Shown: positions 1 to 11,818, counted from the stretch's first letter. The stretch: DNA of 64,000 nt from Sesbania bispinosa (GCA_026901365.1 QLOH01000459.1:558001-622000), one strand, 5' to 3'. Numbers and translations are program-made. The notes: generated from the letters alone by a model not told the origin.

Positions 1-175
1 TGCTCAGGCGCGCTCAAGCGAGCATGTGCAAAATTACAAGACATAATCACCCTGATTTCTCTTTTTCCTTGTTTCTAAATTAGTTTCTCTTCCCCTTTCT
101 TAATTCATTTTTATAAAACACCTTTCTAATCCTATTTTGTTTATGAAAATGGTTTTATAAATGTGGGATGTTACA
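1..175 (-). repeat. start of the 3' LTR of element F, cut by the window edge
   Basis: The minus strand reads TGTAACATCCC from position 175 downwards, directly after a purine-rich tract (GTGGGTAGAGT on the minus strand). This is the usual polypurine tract to LTR boundary. Only the first 175 bases of the LTR lie in the window. Confidence 0.7.
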
Positions 176-2090
176 ACTCTACCCACTTAAAACAATTTTG
201 TCCTCAAAATTGGCTATAAAAATGAAGGAAAATTGATTTTACCTCAAGAAAATAACTCCAGAAACTGAGAGTGAATATCCTCCTCCTTTTCCCATGTCGC
301 CTCCTCTGGTGTCTGACCTTCCCAGAACACCTTCACCAAGGGGATTGTCTTATTCCTCAGTGTTTTGACACTTCGGTCGATAATTCGTGCAGGTCTAGTG
401 GGAACTGTGAGATCCTCTCTTAATTATACTGATTCAGAGCTTATAATGTGTGAAGGGTCATGGACATGCTTTCTAAGCTGAGAAACATGGAAGACATCGT
501 GGACACGAGATAAGTGAGGTGGCAAGGCTATCCTATAAGCCAGAGGGCCAACCCTTTGCAGGATCTAAAATGGGCCAATGAATATGGGATTAAGCTTTTT
601 GGTTTTAATGGCTCGCCCAATGCCTCTGACAGGAGTTACTTTAAAAAGTACATGGTCCCCTTTCTCAAGTTCTAGGTCCTTTCTCCTCTTGTCAGCATAG
701 CTCTTCTACCGGCTTTGGGCAGTGACAAGCTTTCCCCTAATGACTCTAATCTTATCTATGTTCTCTTGCACCAACTCCATAACTAACATGGTTCTCTCAT
801 TCACCTCATACAAACAGAGTGGGGATCTACACTTCCTACCATACAACACATCATAGGGTGTCATACCTATACTGCTATGGAAACTTTTGTTATATGCAAA
901 CTATATGAGGGGTAGGTACCTATCCCAACTACCTTGCTCCTCTAACACACAAGCCCTAAGCATATATATATCCTCTAAGGTCTAGATGGTCCTCTCAGAC
1001 TGACCGTTAGTCTAAGGATGGTAAGCGGTACAAAACCTAAGTTTAGTCCCGAAGGTTTGGTGAAGCGCACTCCAAACCCTAGAGGTGAACCTAGGATCTC
1101 TATCTGAAATGATGCTAGAGGGAATGCCATGGAGCTTAATAATCTCCTTGACATACAGGTCTGCTAATTTGCTCAGGGAATAAGTGTTCCTAATAGGTAG
1201 GAAATGGGCCGACCTAGTCAGCCGGTCCACAATGACCCAGATGGCGTCAAACCCTGCTTGGACTCTAAGTAGCCCCACCACGAAGTCCATGGCTATACTC
1301 TCCCACTTCCACTCCGGGATCTCTAATGGCAAAAGGGTTCCTGATGGTTTTTGGTGTTCTATCTTGACCTGTTGACACATTATACACCTAAAAATGAACT
1401 CTCCTATCTCACCCTTCATACCATCCCACAAAAACATCTTCCTCAAGTCTTGATACGTCTTGGTTGTGCCAGGATGTATCGAGAGCTTGCCCTTGTGGGC
1501 CTCTTCTAAAACTTGGTGCCTCATACTACACCCTTAGGGACACAGGCTCTCCCTTTGAATAGAATCATCCCATCACCTGACTCAGGGAAACTTGGCTGCC
1601 CTATTCTAGCTTGGAGGTCTGGATTCGAACCCTGTGCCTCCCTAATCAGAGCTCTAAGCTCATTGGTGACCTCTAACCTACAGATCCTCAAGCTACTTTC
1701 TCCGACCTCAACATTAAGGCTTAGGTTTGTAAACTCCTCTAACAACCCCATCTCATGTACCATCACAGATGACACATGCAGAGATTTCCTACTAAGGGCG
1801 TCAGCCACCACATTGGCTTTGCCCGGGTGGTATCTCAACTCAAAATCACAATCTTTCAGAAACTCCATCCACCTAATCTTCCTCATGTTGAGTTCTTTCT
1901 AATCAAAGAGGTACTTAAGACTCTTGTGATCACTAATGACCTCAAACCTCACACCATACAGGTAATGCCTCCAAATTTTGAGAGCAAATACCACAGCCGT
2001 TAACTTTAAGTCGTGGGTAGGGTAGTTCTCTCCATGGGGCCTCAACTGCCTAGAGGCATAGGCCACTACTCTCCTCTCCTGCATCAACAC
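176..2090 (-). pseudogene. Ty3/gypsy pol remnant: RNase H, integrase, chromodomain-like end
   Basis: On the minus strand, 2090-1899 encodes RNase H (SDHKSLKYLF), 1886-1521 the RNase H to integrase linker (YHPGKANVVADALSRKS), and 1524-1012 the integrase zinc finger and core. Visible integrase motifs are HPGTTKTYQDL, the CxxC of IMCQQ, the first catalytic Asp in AMDFVV and the second in SDRDPRF. From about 1011 to 240 the frame is broken by stops, but the end of integrase and a chromodomain-like tail (IPLVKVFWEG, then ATWE) can still be read. Separate frames and stops show it is dead. Reverse transcriptase and protease are absent. Confidence 0.85.
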
Positions 2091-2412
2091 AACTCATGAC
2101 CTCAAAAATTTTCTCTAAGGCATTGAGCCAGGAGTCAGTTGCCTCTGGATCATAAGATCTAGAGAAGGATGGTGGATGATGCTTCCGAAACTCTGCTAGG
2201 CCTTGTACAAAGGGGTCTGTGGCCACAACTGGATTAGACGGGGGTGTCTCTCTCGGGCACGTTCGGAGCTCTTGGAGAACAACCATGTTGGCGGAAGTCT
2301 ATTCCCCAATAACCGCCATAAGCATCCGAAGAGCGACACCGATAGGATCAGGAGTCGGTGTACATGTGGGCTTAGAAGAACCTCGGGGGCGGCCTCGTCG
2401 TCCGCTAGCCAT
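2088..2412 (-). pseudogene. Ty3/gypsy gag N-terminal remnant of element F
   Basis: The gag start codon is at 2412 on the minus strand (MASGRRGRPRG). The frame shifts near 2300 and continues as a normal retrotransposon gag N-terminus (FRKHHPPSFSRSYDPEATDSW, then LEKIFEVMSC). At about 2090 the gag reading runs straight into the RNase H sequence LMQERRVVAYASRQL. The rest of gag, protease and RT are deleted at a junction within TGTGTTGATGCAGG, which suggests a short-homology deletion. Confidence 0.75.
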
Positions 2413-2535
2413 AATCCTAAACACATCATTAATGAAACATTGAGGTGACCAGTCTCTACATTTCACAATAATGCATGTAAGATTACAATTAACTTCAGAC
2501 AATCCTAACTATCCACGATCCAATTGGATTGAACT

Positions 2536-2547
2536 GCTCTGATACCA
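2536..2547 (-). other. primer-binding site of element F (initiator tRNA-Met)
   Basis: The minus strand reads TGGTATCAGAGC, the standard plant initiator tRNA-Met primer site, three bases inside the LTR end at 2551. It fixes the orientation of element F. Confidence 0.85.
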
Positions 2548-2550
2548 AAA

Positions 2551-2920
2551 TGTAACGTCCTAATTTCTAAATCCGAGAATTTAGCCCGTTGGGAGCCAAA
2601 TGCCCGAATTCCTGAAATTATTTTGCGCCATTTAGATACCGCAAGTACATACATCACAATTTAATTAGGATTATTGTAATAGGATTAATTTTGTAATTTC
2701 CCTAATCCTTCTCATTAAGAGGAGTGCTACTTTTAGGAAGAATTAGTGGCTAAGTAGCTTATTGAGCTACTCTTGCCTTAGGATATGGGTTCAATACCCA
2801 AATAGGATAGTTTCCTATCATCTTGTATTTTTCCTTTTTCCTTCCTCACTTGGCCGCCCCCTTCCAAACCCAATTCAACCTTTCTCATGAGTTTGAGGTG
2901 AGGTTACTTGGTAACAATTT
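2551..2920 (-). repeat. 5' LTR remnant of element F with a tRNA-like block
   Basis: The inner LTR end starts at 2551 on the plus strand (TGTAACGTCC). The block from about 2690 to 2870 is recognisably related to the LTR of element G (29640-29936), which lies in plus orientation. Shared features are a TTGTAATTTC start, a tRNA-like module and a GGCCGCCCC end. Either both LTR families share this module or a G-like LTR fragment is inserted here. The far end of the LTR is not recognisable. Confidence 0.55.
2747..2832 (+). ncRNA. tRNA-like pol III-type module in LTR remnant (candidate)
   Basis: An A-box-like TGGCTAAGTAGC (2747-2758) is followed 29 bases later by a B-box-like GGTTCAATACC (2788-2798). 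Between them is a perfect GTAGCT/AGCTAC hairpin in the place of an anticodon arm. The B box sits in a T-arm-like stem-loop (TGGG, 7-base loop, CCCA). Then come a GATAG/CTATC hairpin and TTTTT at 2828-2832. It is not a normal tRNA, since no acceptor stem is visible. It may be a SINE-like insertion. No evidence of transcription is available here. Confidence 0.35.
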
Positions 2921-3231
2921 TTTTATCCATTTTCATCAAATAATATTTTCTTAAAAAATCAGCTTCAAATTTTTTTTCCTAATCCATGCTACTCTTAGCT
3001 TAATTCAAAATAACCAATTTTTTTTACTCCACTTCATCAATAATTGAAATTTATACATGCTCAATAAACTAAGGAAAATATGAAGAAAAATTATAGATAT
3101 GAGACAGCTTCAAAATGTGAAGATAAAAATATTAGGACCAAGCATGGTCTCCTTGCATTAAGTGCAATGTTTTTTTCTTAACAGAATCATTTGGTACTGT
3201 AAACTAATTTTGGATTAAGATTTTCTTCAGA
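2921..3231. other. AT-rich intergenic sequence
   Basis: No gene, repeat structure or element end was recognised in this stretch. Confidence 0.5.
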
Positions 3232-3412
3232 GTTTAATATATAAATACATTGTCATTGAAAATAAATTTTACACAGACATCCAATGATGTGCTACCACAT
3301 CATTTATTGAATTTAATAACACATGGGGCGTCACATCCATTAAATGATGTGGCGGCATACCACTGAATGTCTGTGTAATTTTTTTTTACACCGACAGTGT
3401 ATATTAATTAAA
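3232..3412. mobile_element. palindromic MITE, copy 1
   Basis: About 180 bp whose two ends are inverted copies of each other over roughly 50 bp. The shared segments include TACACAGACATCCAATG on the left and the inverse of CACTGAATGTCTGTGTAA on the right. Inside are nested hairpins around CCAATGATGTG/CACATCATT. A second, more diverged copy lies at 4305-4476. The superfamily was not determined because no clear target duplication was seen. Confidence 0.6.
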
Positions 3413-3956
3413 TCCTTTTCGTTAATACGTTTTTACATATTTAAATTAACTTCTAACAATGTAGACCTAATAGTGATTGATATTGTAGTGTAAAGAAATT
3501 ACAACCCTAGATAAACTTTACCTGATCAAATACCGAAAAACTTCTAACATTGCATGATTAAGACTCTTTAATTGCTAAATTAAAGTTACATTATTATAAA
3601 TTTTCTCAAATTCATTTGTGATGGTTAAAATTTTTATTATATGATAATAATTTTATTTTTTTCAAGACCACGTGTATTCTCAGAGGAGGCAATATAACCT
3701 TTACGGATGACAAAATCTCTTTTTGAGTAACACACCTTAATTACAGATTAAATTGAAACAACTTTGCTGATCCTGTTTTGACATGAAATTGATCAGATTT
3801 TTTTTAATGTAAAATCAATAAATTACAAAATCGATGACTAAGTGCCTCCTCACGATAAATTTGTACTTTTTTTTCTTAATTTAAATCTAAAACAAGCCAG
3901 CACAATAACCATTCAATTTAACCATCTTAATCTTATGTAATTTATATGGTTTTTCA
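3413..3956. other. AT-rich intergenic sequence
   Basis: Nothing recognised. Long A/T runs, no sustained reading frame. Confidence 0.5.
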
Positions 3957-4595
3957 CAGGGCCGGCCCAACACATATTGAGGCCTAAGGCAAAATTTTAA
4001 AATGAGGCCTTTTCTAATTAACTAAAAAAATTATTATAATTATATTGAAATTTTTTCTTTTAAATATTTTAGATATAAAATTATTTATTAAATTATTATT
4101 ATGTATAATTAACGTTTATATTAATATTTTGGTGATTTTGATATATTATAATATTATATTACATAATAAAAAAAAATGTATTATAACTAGGATTAACATG
4201 ATAAGAAAAATCAACTAATAAAATAAATAAAATAATTATTAATTATGAGAAAAAGTTTTAGTAACATGAGGCCTATTATTTTAATCAAAAGAGAATTTTA
4301 GTAAGAGTTTAATCACTATACATTAAATTTTACACTGTAATCCAATGATATGTTACTACATCATTTAATGAGTAAGACACCTCATGTATTATTAGTTCAT
4401 TAATTGATGTGGCTACACATCATTGAATAATAGTGTAAACTTTTTTATATTGTTAGTGTGTATATATATAAAATCCTATATTTATATAAATTTTAACTAC
4501 AAGCATAATTAATATAAGTACAAAATTATGAGGCCTATATAATATTGGGGGCCTAAAGCCATTGCTTTAACAGCTTGTCCCTTGGGCCGGCCACG
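3957..4595. mobile_element. hAT-like non-autonomous element with GGGCCGGCCC ends
   Basis: The left end is CAGGGCCGGCCC (3957). The right end is GGGCCGGCCACG (to 4595), an inverse match at 10 of 12 positions. Just inside both ends are matching segments (AGGCCTAAGGCAAA on the left, GGGGCCTAAAGCCA on the right). CAGGGCCGGCCC-type ends are characteristic of plant hAT relatives. The flanking 8-mers (GTTTTTCA and GTTTCATT) match only partly, so the target duplication is decayed or misplaced. A second MITE is nested inside at 4305-4476. Confidence 0.6.
4305..4476. mobile_element. palindromic MITE, copy 2, nested in the hAT-like element
   Basis: It shares the layout of 3232-3412: ATTTTACAC, then TCCAATGATATG, ACATCATTTAATG, CATCATTGAATAATAGTGTAAA and a TAGTGTGTAT end. 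It interrupts the hAT-like element, so it arrived later. Confidence 0.5.
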
Positions 4596-5470
4596 GTTTC
4601 ATTATCGCCGTAATAAAATTGTCGTATTTAACATGAATTTTATATGATATCTATTCTCTTGATCGCAAGGTCCACCACTTTCTTTTAACGGTATGAATAG
4701 ATAATAATTGTTGATGTGTCATACGTATATTGGTTACGTTACCACTATTAGGGGAAAGTAATATCTGATCGAGCCTCATATAATGGCCACTAACATACAC
4801 ATTGGAATAATTAATGGAGTACGTGTCTGGCGTATACTCCTATATGGTATATAACATTAAAGTGTCAAAAGTTAGCCTAAAAAAGATTCCACCTAAAATT
4901 TTCTTCCAAGGGTTTCCTACGAATAGTTTGCAAGCAATAATTCTCTTTCTCCTCTCTTCGGACCCTTGCAAAGACAACCTACTTTATTAATCTGCATTAA
5001 TTAATTTGTATTTAATAAATCTTCTTTGGTTGATTCCCTACTACTGGTTGGATTTGTGCTATTGATCTGAGGTTTAATAATTATAATCATCGATCTCGTG
5101 GACCATTTTATTCGGTGCTTTTATCCAATGATCACTTCACTGCACAAATGATGTATTGCTAGTGGGGGATTCTAATATTTTTTTTTCATCTATATGTGCT
5201 TTGTGAAAGGGACCCTCAATTCTATAATAACGAGAGTAACTAGATTCATATATAGGTGAGGAGAGGTGGGAACGCGTCTTTCAATGATAAAAATACATGG
5301 AAAACTATCTTTCTAGTTTCTACACTTAAAAAATTGATGTAGGAACTGTAGAGAAGAGAGATAAATTAAAGAGGAAAAATAAAATGAAGGGATAATCAAA
5401 AAATAAAAGATGTGATAATTAATGTGGTAGAAAAAAAGAAAGTTAAAAGGAGTGAGTATAAATAAAAATT
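4596..5470. other. AT-rich intergenic sequence
   Basis: No gene or complete element recognised. The stretch 5280-5460 is purine-rich and may be part of an unrecognised MITE. Confidence 0.4.
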
Positions 5471-5480
5471 AGTGTAATAT

Positions 5481-5661
5481 TGTTTAGTGGTGCAGTATTG
5501 GTTTATTGTAAGTGGTTAGTTTAGGTGATCTAGGTGATGCTCTCTGTTAGCTTAGTTTGATTTTGATGCCCTGTTCTTTGTAATTTGGGTTGGAGTAACC
5601 CCTTGTACTTCCCTTTTAATTTAAGTGTCTCTTTGCTTAGTAAAATAAATAAAAAAATAAA
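5481..5661 (+). mobile_element. 5'-truncated LINE 3' end with target-site duplication
   Basis: A 181-bp insertion flanked by a perfect 10-bp direct repeat AGTGTAATAT (5471-5480 and 5662-5671). It contains a LINE-like 3' UTR phrase (CCCCTTGTACTTCC, then TTAATTTAAGTG and TTGCTTAGTAAAATAAAT) and ends in an A-rich tail. Plant LINEs commonly insert as short 5'-truncated copies like this. The strand is set by the tail. Confidence 0.7.
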
Positions 5662-5671
5662 AGTGTAATAT

Positions 5672-8600
5672 AATTGAGTGTGGAAACCCATGTTAAATCA
5701 TTATTATATTTTTATTAGGATTTTTAACTATTTGTTCAGATTTTTTATTATAATTACTTGTGATTTTAAAATTTTTACTTATTGTAAATAACTAATAAAG
5801 ATTTAATTAATTTACAAACAATTGTTAAATAAAAAAATTAATTAACAAAATATAATAAAAAGTAGCTGAGGTATTTGTTAGTGGATGCTTTCCTTTCCTT
5901 CATTCGTGCTCATTCCCATTCTCAATGGATGGATGGAGGGAAGGTTCACGTTAGATTATATATGATTTGTTAATTTGCAACTTAATTGGGGATATATACT
6001 ACCGATATATAATTAATTGAATGGGATTGACTAGATTCGATCTTCTGTAGTTTTAAAAAAATTCCAAATATAATTCTTGATCTTTATTTTTTTATTTCAT
6101 ATTTTTTCAGAGTAGTAAGATATTTTAAAGATTTAAATTTCTGGTAGTTTTTTTTTTAAAAAAACTGTAGAGATCCTATAGTTATACATTAGGATACTTA
6201 TAGTGCCAATAAAGGACGTGACATCAAAGGAAAATAAATTTTTAAAATTATATATGGGATACGAACGATATAACTAAAACAAAATATAAAAAATTAATAT
6301 GATATTAGCATAAAATTATAAATTATAGATCATAAATTGGGCCAAAGAATCCATATATGCTATATAAGTTAATTTTTATTATTATAAACACAATAAAATA
6401 CTATCATTTATTTAATTATTATATGGGGATTTGTTGTGGGTTTAATTAATTAAGAGTCCGCCTGGGGTTAACAATGCAAACATGAATTCGATCATGTAAT
6501 CAAAATTGAAAAAAACAATGCAAATTATATTTAATTATTAATCAAAATTATCTCTTATGAAAAATATCTTTAATCTTTCAAGAAAAATATGAAATCATGA
6601 ATTCATGATTTGTAGACACCTCTAGGCTCCAACAATATTAGCACTCATTTGACACATTTTATCTTTATCTATTTCTATTTTCCTGTCATATTATATCATT
6701 ATAGAGGTAGACCTTACTTATGAGTTATGACCGCCACTGGAAGCAATGGCTTCCCAAGCTTTTCCAAAATAATTTTTTTATATACACATATTTATATAAC
6801 TATTAAAAATTATAGATAAAAATATATTGGCACTCAAAAAATGAGGTTGAGTGTTGTAAAGAGTAGAAAGATAAAAAGAAAAAAAAATTATTTATATAAC
6901 AGTTGAATAATTATTTATATTTTAAACAATTAGTTATAAGATTTTTTTAATAATATTCTCAGGTATTTTTTAAAGTTGTTCTACAAATATATGGATAATT
7001 TTATCTATTTATATATTATTTTTTAATAATCAACTTTAGGTTAATATTACACTTTAGATTTAGATTTAGAGTTTATGTTTGACAAAAATAACTTAAAAAA
7101 AAACTGATAGGTTAAAACTAAAAATTTACCTGATAACTGAAAAATTAATTTTTAGTGTAAAAAGTTAACTTATTGAATTAAAAATTAGTTATTAAAGCAA
7201 CTGATAAATATAAAAAAACATATTTACATGATATTTTTATATAGATTTTAATTTTATTTAATATATAAAAATATAATTTTTCATAATAATAATTTTAGAT
7301 TTTTAATTTAAAGATAAATTATTTTAATTACACTATTTTTTAGTCTCAATTATTTTACTATGTAGACTAAGCCTAAGGCTATATTTTTCATAGTAGAGTG
7401 AGTACAATTTGAAAAATGTTAGGAGCGTTTTTAAAATATTAAGAGGGAAAAAAATTATAAAAATATTAAGGATAAAAATAAAAAATAAAAAAATAAAATT
7501 ATAAGTTATAAACTTAAATATTATTTGAAGTAGCATTTCAAAAAACACTATAAGCTATTAAAATAAGTTTTCTATCAAGCACTTATAATTTAATTAAATG
7601 AGTTTATATACTAATTGAGTATGCTAAAAACAACCTATTTACCTTACTAAACACACACATAATATAATATTATATATTTAATTTATAGATTAAATTCCAG
7701 TTTCCTCAATTTTATTAATTAGTTAAGTTTGTCACTAATGACATATATCATTTCTCTCTTTTTTTTTGACATGTCTCTCATCTTTATTTATTTCTATTTT
7801 TCTATCGAGATATCAAATTTATAAAACATAAAAATGAACCGAGATCCTCTGCAGTCATAGTCCAACGACTATAAATTAATCTTCCAACTTTTTGATTTTT
7901 TTTTAATTATTGCATGAAAAAATTGATTAATGGCCGAGATCCGCTCCAGTTTTTTTCCAACTAGAGAGGATCCCGGTCCCATAAAAACATACAACAACTC
8001 ATACAACATACTTTTTTCTTCTCCATCACATCACCGATCATATCTCACCTTTCTCTCTCTTTACTCTTTTTTTTTTCTCTTTTTCTCACATATTTACATG
8101 TATTTCTCTTTTCTATCACATCAATATATATAGCCATTTAATTTGTAACTAGCTACATACCATTTCCCTTTAAAATATTCACGCACACTTATGTCACCAA
8201 ATATATAGGCCCTTAAAATCAAAACTATGAGCTAATCGCGCTATCTGTCAATATATATGTTCCAAAAATCCTAAAGTCTGAAGAATTAACAATGTTATAT
8301 TCCTCAGGTCCATATATAGGGCATCTAGTACCCGGGAAGTTTGTATTGTATATATGGATATGAAACCATTGATAATATGCATGAATGTGGCTAAGAAATC
8401 ATCTATGAGCGATTTGATGAGACGAGAGATATTTGACATAAAAGCTAGGGGCCACGGCACACGGGTTAGGTTTGGAGCTTAAAATGTGTCAATGATATAT
8501 ATTAAAAAAATTCAAATTTTTGTAGTCAAATTAAGTTCAACGAGAGAAGAAGTTGCTCCATTCCAAAATAAAGATATATACGTCATTAGCTTGGCCGAAC

Positions 8601-8780
8601 ACTTCTTAGGATACATACAACATACCTATAAAGGATCACAAACAAGATTTGGTTTGAGACTATTTTCATACCATGCTATTTAATATTATATTTATCAGGC
8701 TAATTAATTAATGTTTATTAGCATACAAAAAGAATCTTTAATTAGTTTTCACCTTTTTTCTATTTAAACCATATCCTCAC
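5672..8780. other. long AT-rich intergenic stretch
   Basis: About 3.1 kb without a recognisable gene. Open frames here are short, low-complexity and lack family motifs. The stretch 8230-8470 is less AT-rich and contains a weak 70-aa minus frame (8460-8248) that I could not assign. Confidence 0.5.
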
Positions 8781-8784
8781 GGAA

Positions 8785-8915
8785 GGTAATCCTACTCGAG
8801 CCGAAACATCCACGTCATGATGAGACTATAGCTCTCCTAGCGGGAATTTTTTCCATTCACAAAATTCGAATCCGAGACTTGTACCATCTAAAACTACCAC
8901 ATTGGCTCACCTAAT
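8785..8915 (-). mobile_element. SINE-like tRNA-derived repeat (candidate)
   Basis: On the minus strand, GTGAGCCAATGTGGTAG resembles a tRNA D-arm with an A box. GGATTCGAATT (8873-8863) is a close B-box match. Downstream is a non-tRNA body (TCCCGCTAGGAGAG). Plant SINEs have this layout. The target duplication and tail were not identified, so the ends are approximate. Confidence 0.4.
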
Positions 8916-9073
8916 TATATAATACGAGATACTTTTGTAAGCAAGTGGTCTAAAGTTTAATTATTTATACCCTTATTCTCTTGAATAAAATATGCCAAAT
9001 TTGGACATAATAAATATAGAAGTATGCATATTGTACAAACTTTGACGGAATGTATTAAGAGATAATAAAATCA

Positions 9074-9450
9074 TGGTTTAATTATATTCTTTCTCCAACT
9101 AAAATATCACGATTTTTTCATTTAATACCCCATTTTTTATTCTTTAAAATAGGATTTTAAAAATGATTTCCGCCCCAATATATAGTCCCTCTATTTTTTA
9201 ACATTTTTTTCTCAAATAATCCAATATCACAAGTTTTAAATTAAACCAACATCAAATATCATGATTTCTAAATTAGTTTCTGATAATTTTTTTTAAATGG
9301 TCCATCTATTTTTGCGTCACGTCAACACTTTATAGTAAAAAAAACATGAAAAACATATTTTTTTTGTAAGATCACTTTGAAAAAAATTAAAAATATGAGA
9401 TTAAATGAAAAATTGTGATATTTTGCGTATAAAAGATTAATTAAACCTAA
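9074..9450. mobile_element. inverted-repeat MITE (candidate)
   Basis: The left arm (9074-9127, including AATATCACGATTTTTTCA) is an imperfect inverse of the right arm (9400-9447, including TGAAAAATTGTGATATTTT). Both arms start with a GGTTTAATTA motif. The arms are about 50 bp and the loop about 270 bp. Superfamily and target duplication not determined. Confidence 0.5.
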
Positions 9451-9752
9451 AATCAGTTTAGTTAAAGTTTATTTTACGGTCCCTGTTTTATTATTAAATA
9501 TATAAAAGTAAAGTTTGTCTAATTAAGAAACTATAACATAAGTGTACATAACTAAATTTTGAAACTCACCGCTGCAGCTTAAACTTTGTTGAAAGTGAAA
9601 AAACACGTACAGTTTGTTCATTCCAAGTGTGATGATGTTGTTGTGGGATATTTGTTTACGAACTTCATGTTTTGAGACTCAGTTATGATGAATGATGATG
9701 ATGGCCTTGTGCTTGTGTACTTATGTTTGCTTATTGCATTATTGAGAGCTGG

Positions 9753-9872
9753 TAAGGGGTTGATCCAACTTAACTAGTGGTCTCGAGTTCGAGCCCTGAG
9801 AATGCAGTTGTATTAAATACTCGGAGGGACATAAAGGATACCCGTGTTCTTCCTCCAGCACAAAAAAAATTT
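9753..9872 (+). mobile_element. SINE flanked by AGAGCTGG duplication
   Basis: A 120-bp insertion between perfect 8-bp repeats AGAGCTGG (9745-9752 and 9873-9880). It carries a B-box match AGTTCGAGCCC (9786-9796) near its 5' end and an A-rich 3' tail (9862-9869). The A box is not clear. A short tRNA-related SINE is the best reading. Confidence 0.6.
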
Positions 9873-9880
9873 AGAGCTGG

Positions 9881-11202
9881 AAAATACAGTTCCACTTTAA
9901 TATTTCGGTTTCAAGTAACTCATGGCAAAAATAAAAATAAGGCTTATAGCAATAACATATTATTGTAAGGCATTTTTTTTAATATGAAAAGAAAAGAGAA
10001 GCAAAGCATGCCATCCAGCTTGCCCTAAAAGAATCTATGGACAAAATATAAAGATAAAAAGTTGTGGCATTTCCATGGATATTATATATTTGAACACTGT
10101 TTATCAGTGAATTATTTCACTGTGTTTTTGTTTTTAACAGACGAGTGGGCTTCAACCAGCACACTGCACACAGGTACATGGTACTATACTACTGAGTAAA
10201 GCTGATGACCTTAAAAAAAAAAGATAATTACTATAATAAATATTGAGATGTATAATATAATTGTTAAAAATTCCTTGGATTGGATTGTGAAGTGGAAAAC
10301 AGAGGAAGCAACAGAGTGTTACTCTTCATTATTTGTTTAGTGACTGTTATGTTACACTGTTAAACATAGCAGATAGATTAAAAGTGGCACACAAATCCTA
10401 ACCTATTTCACCTGCTATGTGGTAGTTGAAGAACCTATGTCACCCACTTTTACAGTTTTTACATAATCTTTTTTTATTTATTTTTATGTAAATTGTTAAT
10501 GTGCAGAAGAACACACATACTAAATATTTATGTAAAAGAAAAAAATAAATTCATACAATAAAAATATACTCAATTTATAAAATACATTTTTTTTCTATCT
10601 ATATTTTTCTACCACATCTTATGTATCTTTCTCTCTTATTTCTCTATTATCTTTTTATCTCTCTTAATTGTATGGTTGTATAAATTTCATTTCTCAATGT
10701 AAAAAATGAACAAGTCAATATAAAAACAATAGATAATGTAGATTAATTCATTCCAATCAGCTGATTCAAATGGTATATCTTTGATTTATCTTAAATAAAA
10801 TCTCAGGTTCGAATTTTATAAATGAAAAAAAATCATTACTAAAAAATATATAGGTTCTTTAATTTATGTGACATGAGAATCACATCATGCATGACGGCAG
10901 GCACTCAACAATTTTATATTTGCTCATTCTGCCTCTACAGCAACCAACAGAGCCAGCAGAGAGGCTATATAACCTATGCTTACTGTCGTCCTTGCACCTA
11001 CACCTTTTAAAATAATCAAATCAAATGAATGAAAGTTTCGTTGCTTACAAAGTAATTCTTGTTAGTTGCGCTAGCTTCATGGGGTACAATTAGCATTACG
11101 AATCTACATAGGTATTTGTTTCCTCCAACATTTTCCACAACCAATACTTGTTAACCCATGTGCAATACTCAGATTATGTGCTTAAAACCCATTTTATAAT
11201 AG
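9881..11202. other. intergenic sequence upstream of the hAT MITE
   Basis: No gene recognised. Around 10755-10850 there is a weak tRNA-like start (CAGCTGATTCAAATGG, then GGTTCGAATTT) followed by an A-run, possibly an old SINE. The pair ATTCATACAA (about 10551) and TTGTATGGTTGTAT (about 10667) may be ends of another small MITE. Neither is firm. Confidence 0.35.
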
Positions 11203-11210
11203 GAAATTTC

Positions 11211-11753
11211 TAGGGGTGTAAGCGGATCCGATCCAATCCGCGAACCCGATTGATCCAACCCAACCCGAAGGACATTTAACGGTTCGGTTCGGGTTTCGGT
11301 TTGGTTCAGACATTTTCTTTCAAACCCGATATGATTCAGTTAGGGTATCGGGTTTGCCTATCTTGAACCCGATTGACCCGAACCAAACCAAACCAAACCA
11401 AGAAAATAAACTTTAATCTTATTTCATTTTCCTTCCCATAGAGAACAAAAATAGGCGCAACGACAACACAAGCAATGATGGTTCCCCAAACCCTATTTCA
11501 TTTGCTCCTCTCATTTTATGTTTCCCTATTTCTTTTCTTTTTTCGTGTTATATTTTAATTTCATGTCATCTTCCACATTTAAAAAAAAATGTTCATGACC
11601 CGATGACCCAACCCAACCCAACCCGAACATAGTCGGGTTGGTTCGGGTCGGGTTACTCACTCAAAAAATACAAAACCTGAACCAACCCAACCCACCATCA
11701 TTCTATCGGTTCGGACTTGATGTCACCCCAAACCCAACCCGATTACACCCCTA
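11211..11753. mobile_element. hAT-type MITE, perfect TIRs and 8-bp target duplication
   Basis: 543 bp between perfect 8-bp direct repeats GAAATTTC (11203-11210 and 11754-11761). The terminal inverted repeats are perfect (TAGGGGTGTAA and TTACACCCCTA). An 8-bp duplication with A/G-rich TIRs of this type points to the hAT superfamily. The interior has no coding capacity. On both sides of the centre it carries clusters of AACCCGA/AACCCAACCC and the complementary GGTTCGGGT. Confidence 0.85.
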
Positions 11754-11818
11754 GAAATTTCTATATTAAAAAAGATTATACGACACCAAGTAACTTGTAC
11801 AAAAATACTACAAAATTA

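Larger units (their letters stand above)
1..2920 (-). mobile_element. Ty3/gypsy LTR-retrotransposon F, internally deleted remnant
   Basis: Read on the minus strand, the order is 5' LTR remnant (from 2551 rightwards), tRNA-Met primer site (2536-2547), start of gag (2412), a jump into RNase H near 2090, integrase, a chromodomain-like C-terminus ending near 240, and the start of the 3' LTR (1-175), which runs off the window. Protease and the whole reverse transcriptase are missing, so this is an internally deleted copy. The LTR starts TGTAACATCC and its other end is the near-inverse TGTAACGTCC. Its integrase resembles that of element A further right, so it is a relative from the same broad Ty3 lineage. 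The right-hand limit near 2920 is a guess, because the start of the 5' LTR was not found. Confidence 0.85.

Noticed and set aside
7333..7548. 71-aa Phe/Ile-rich minus frame
   Set aside because: AT-rich low-complexity sequence without motifs or gene context.
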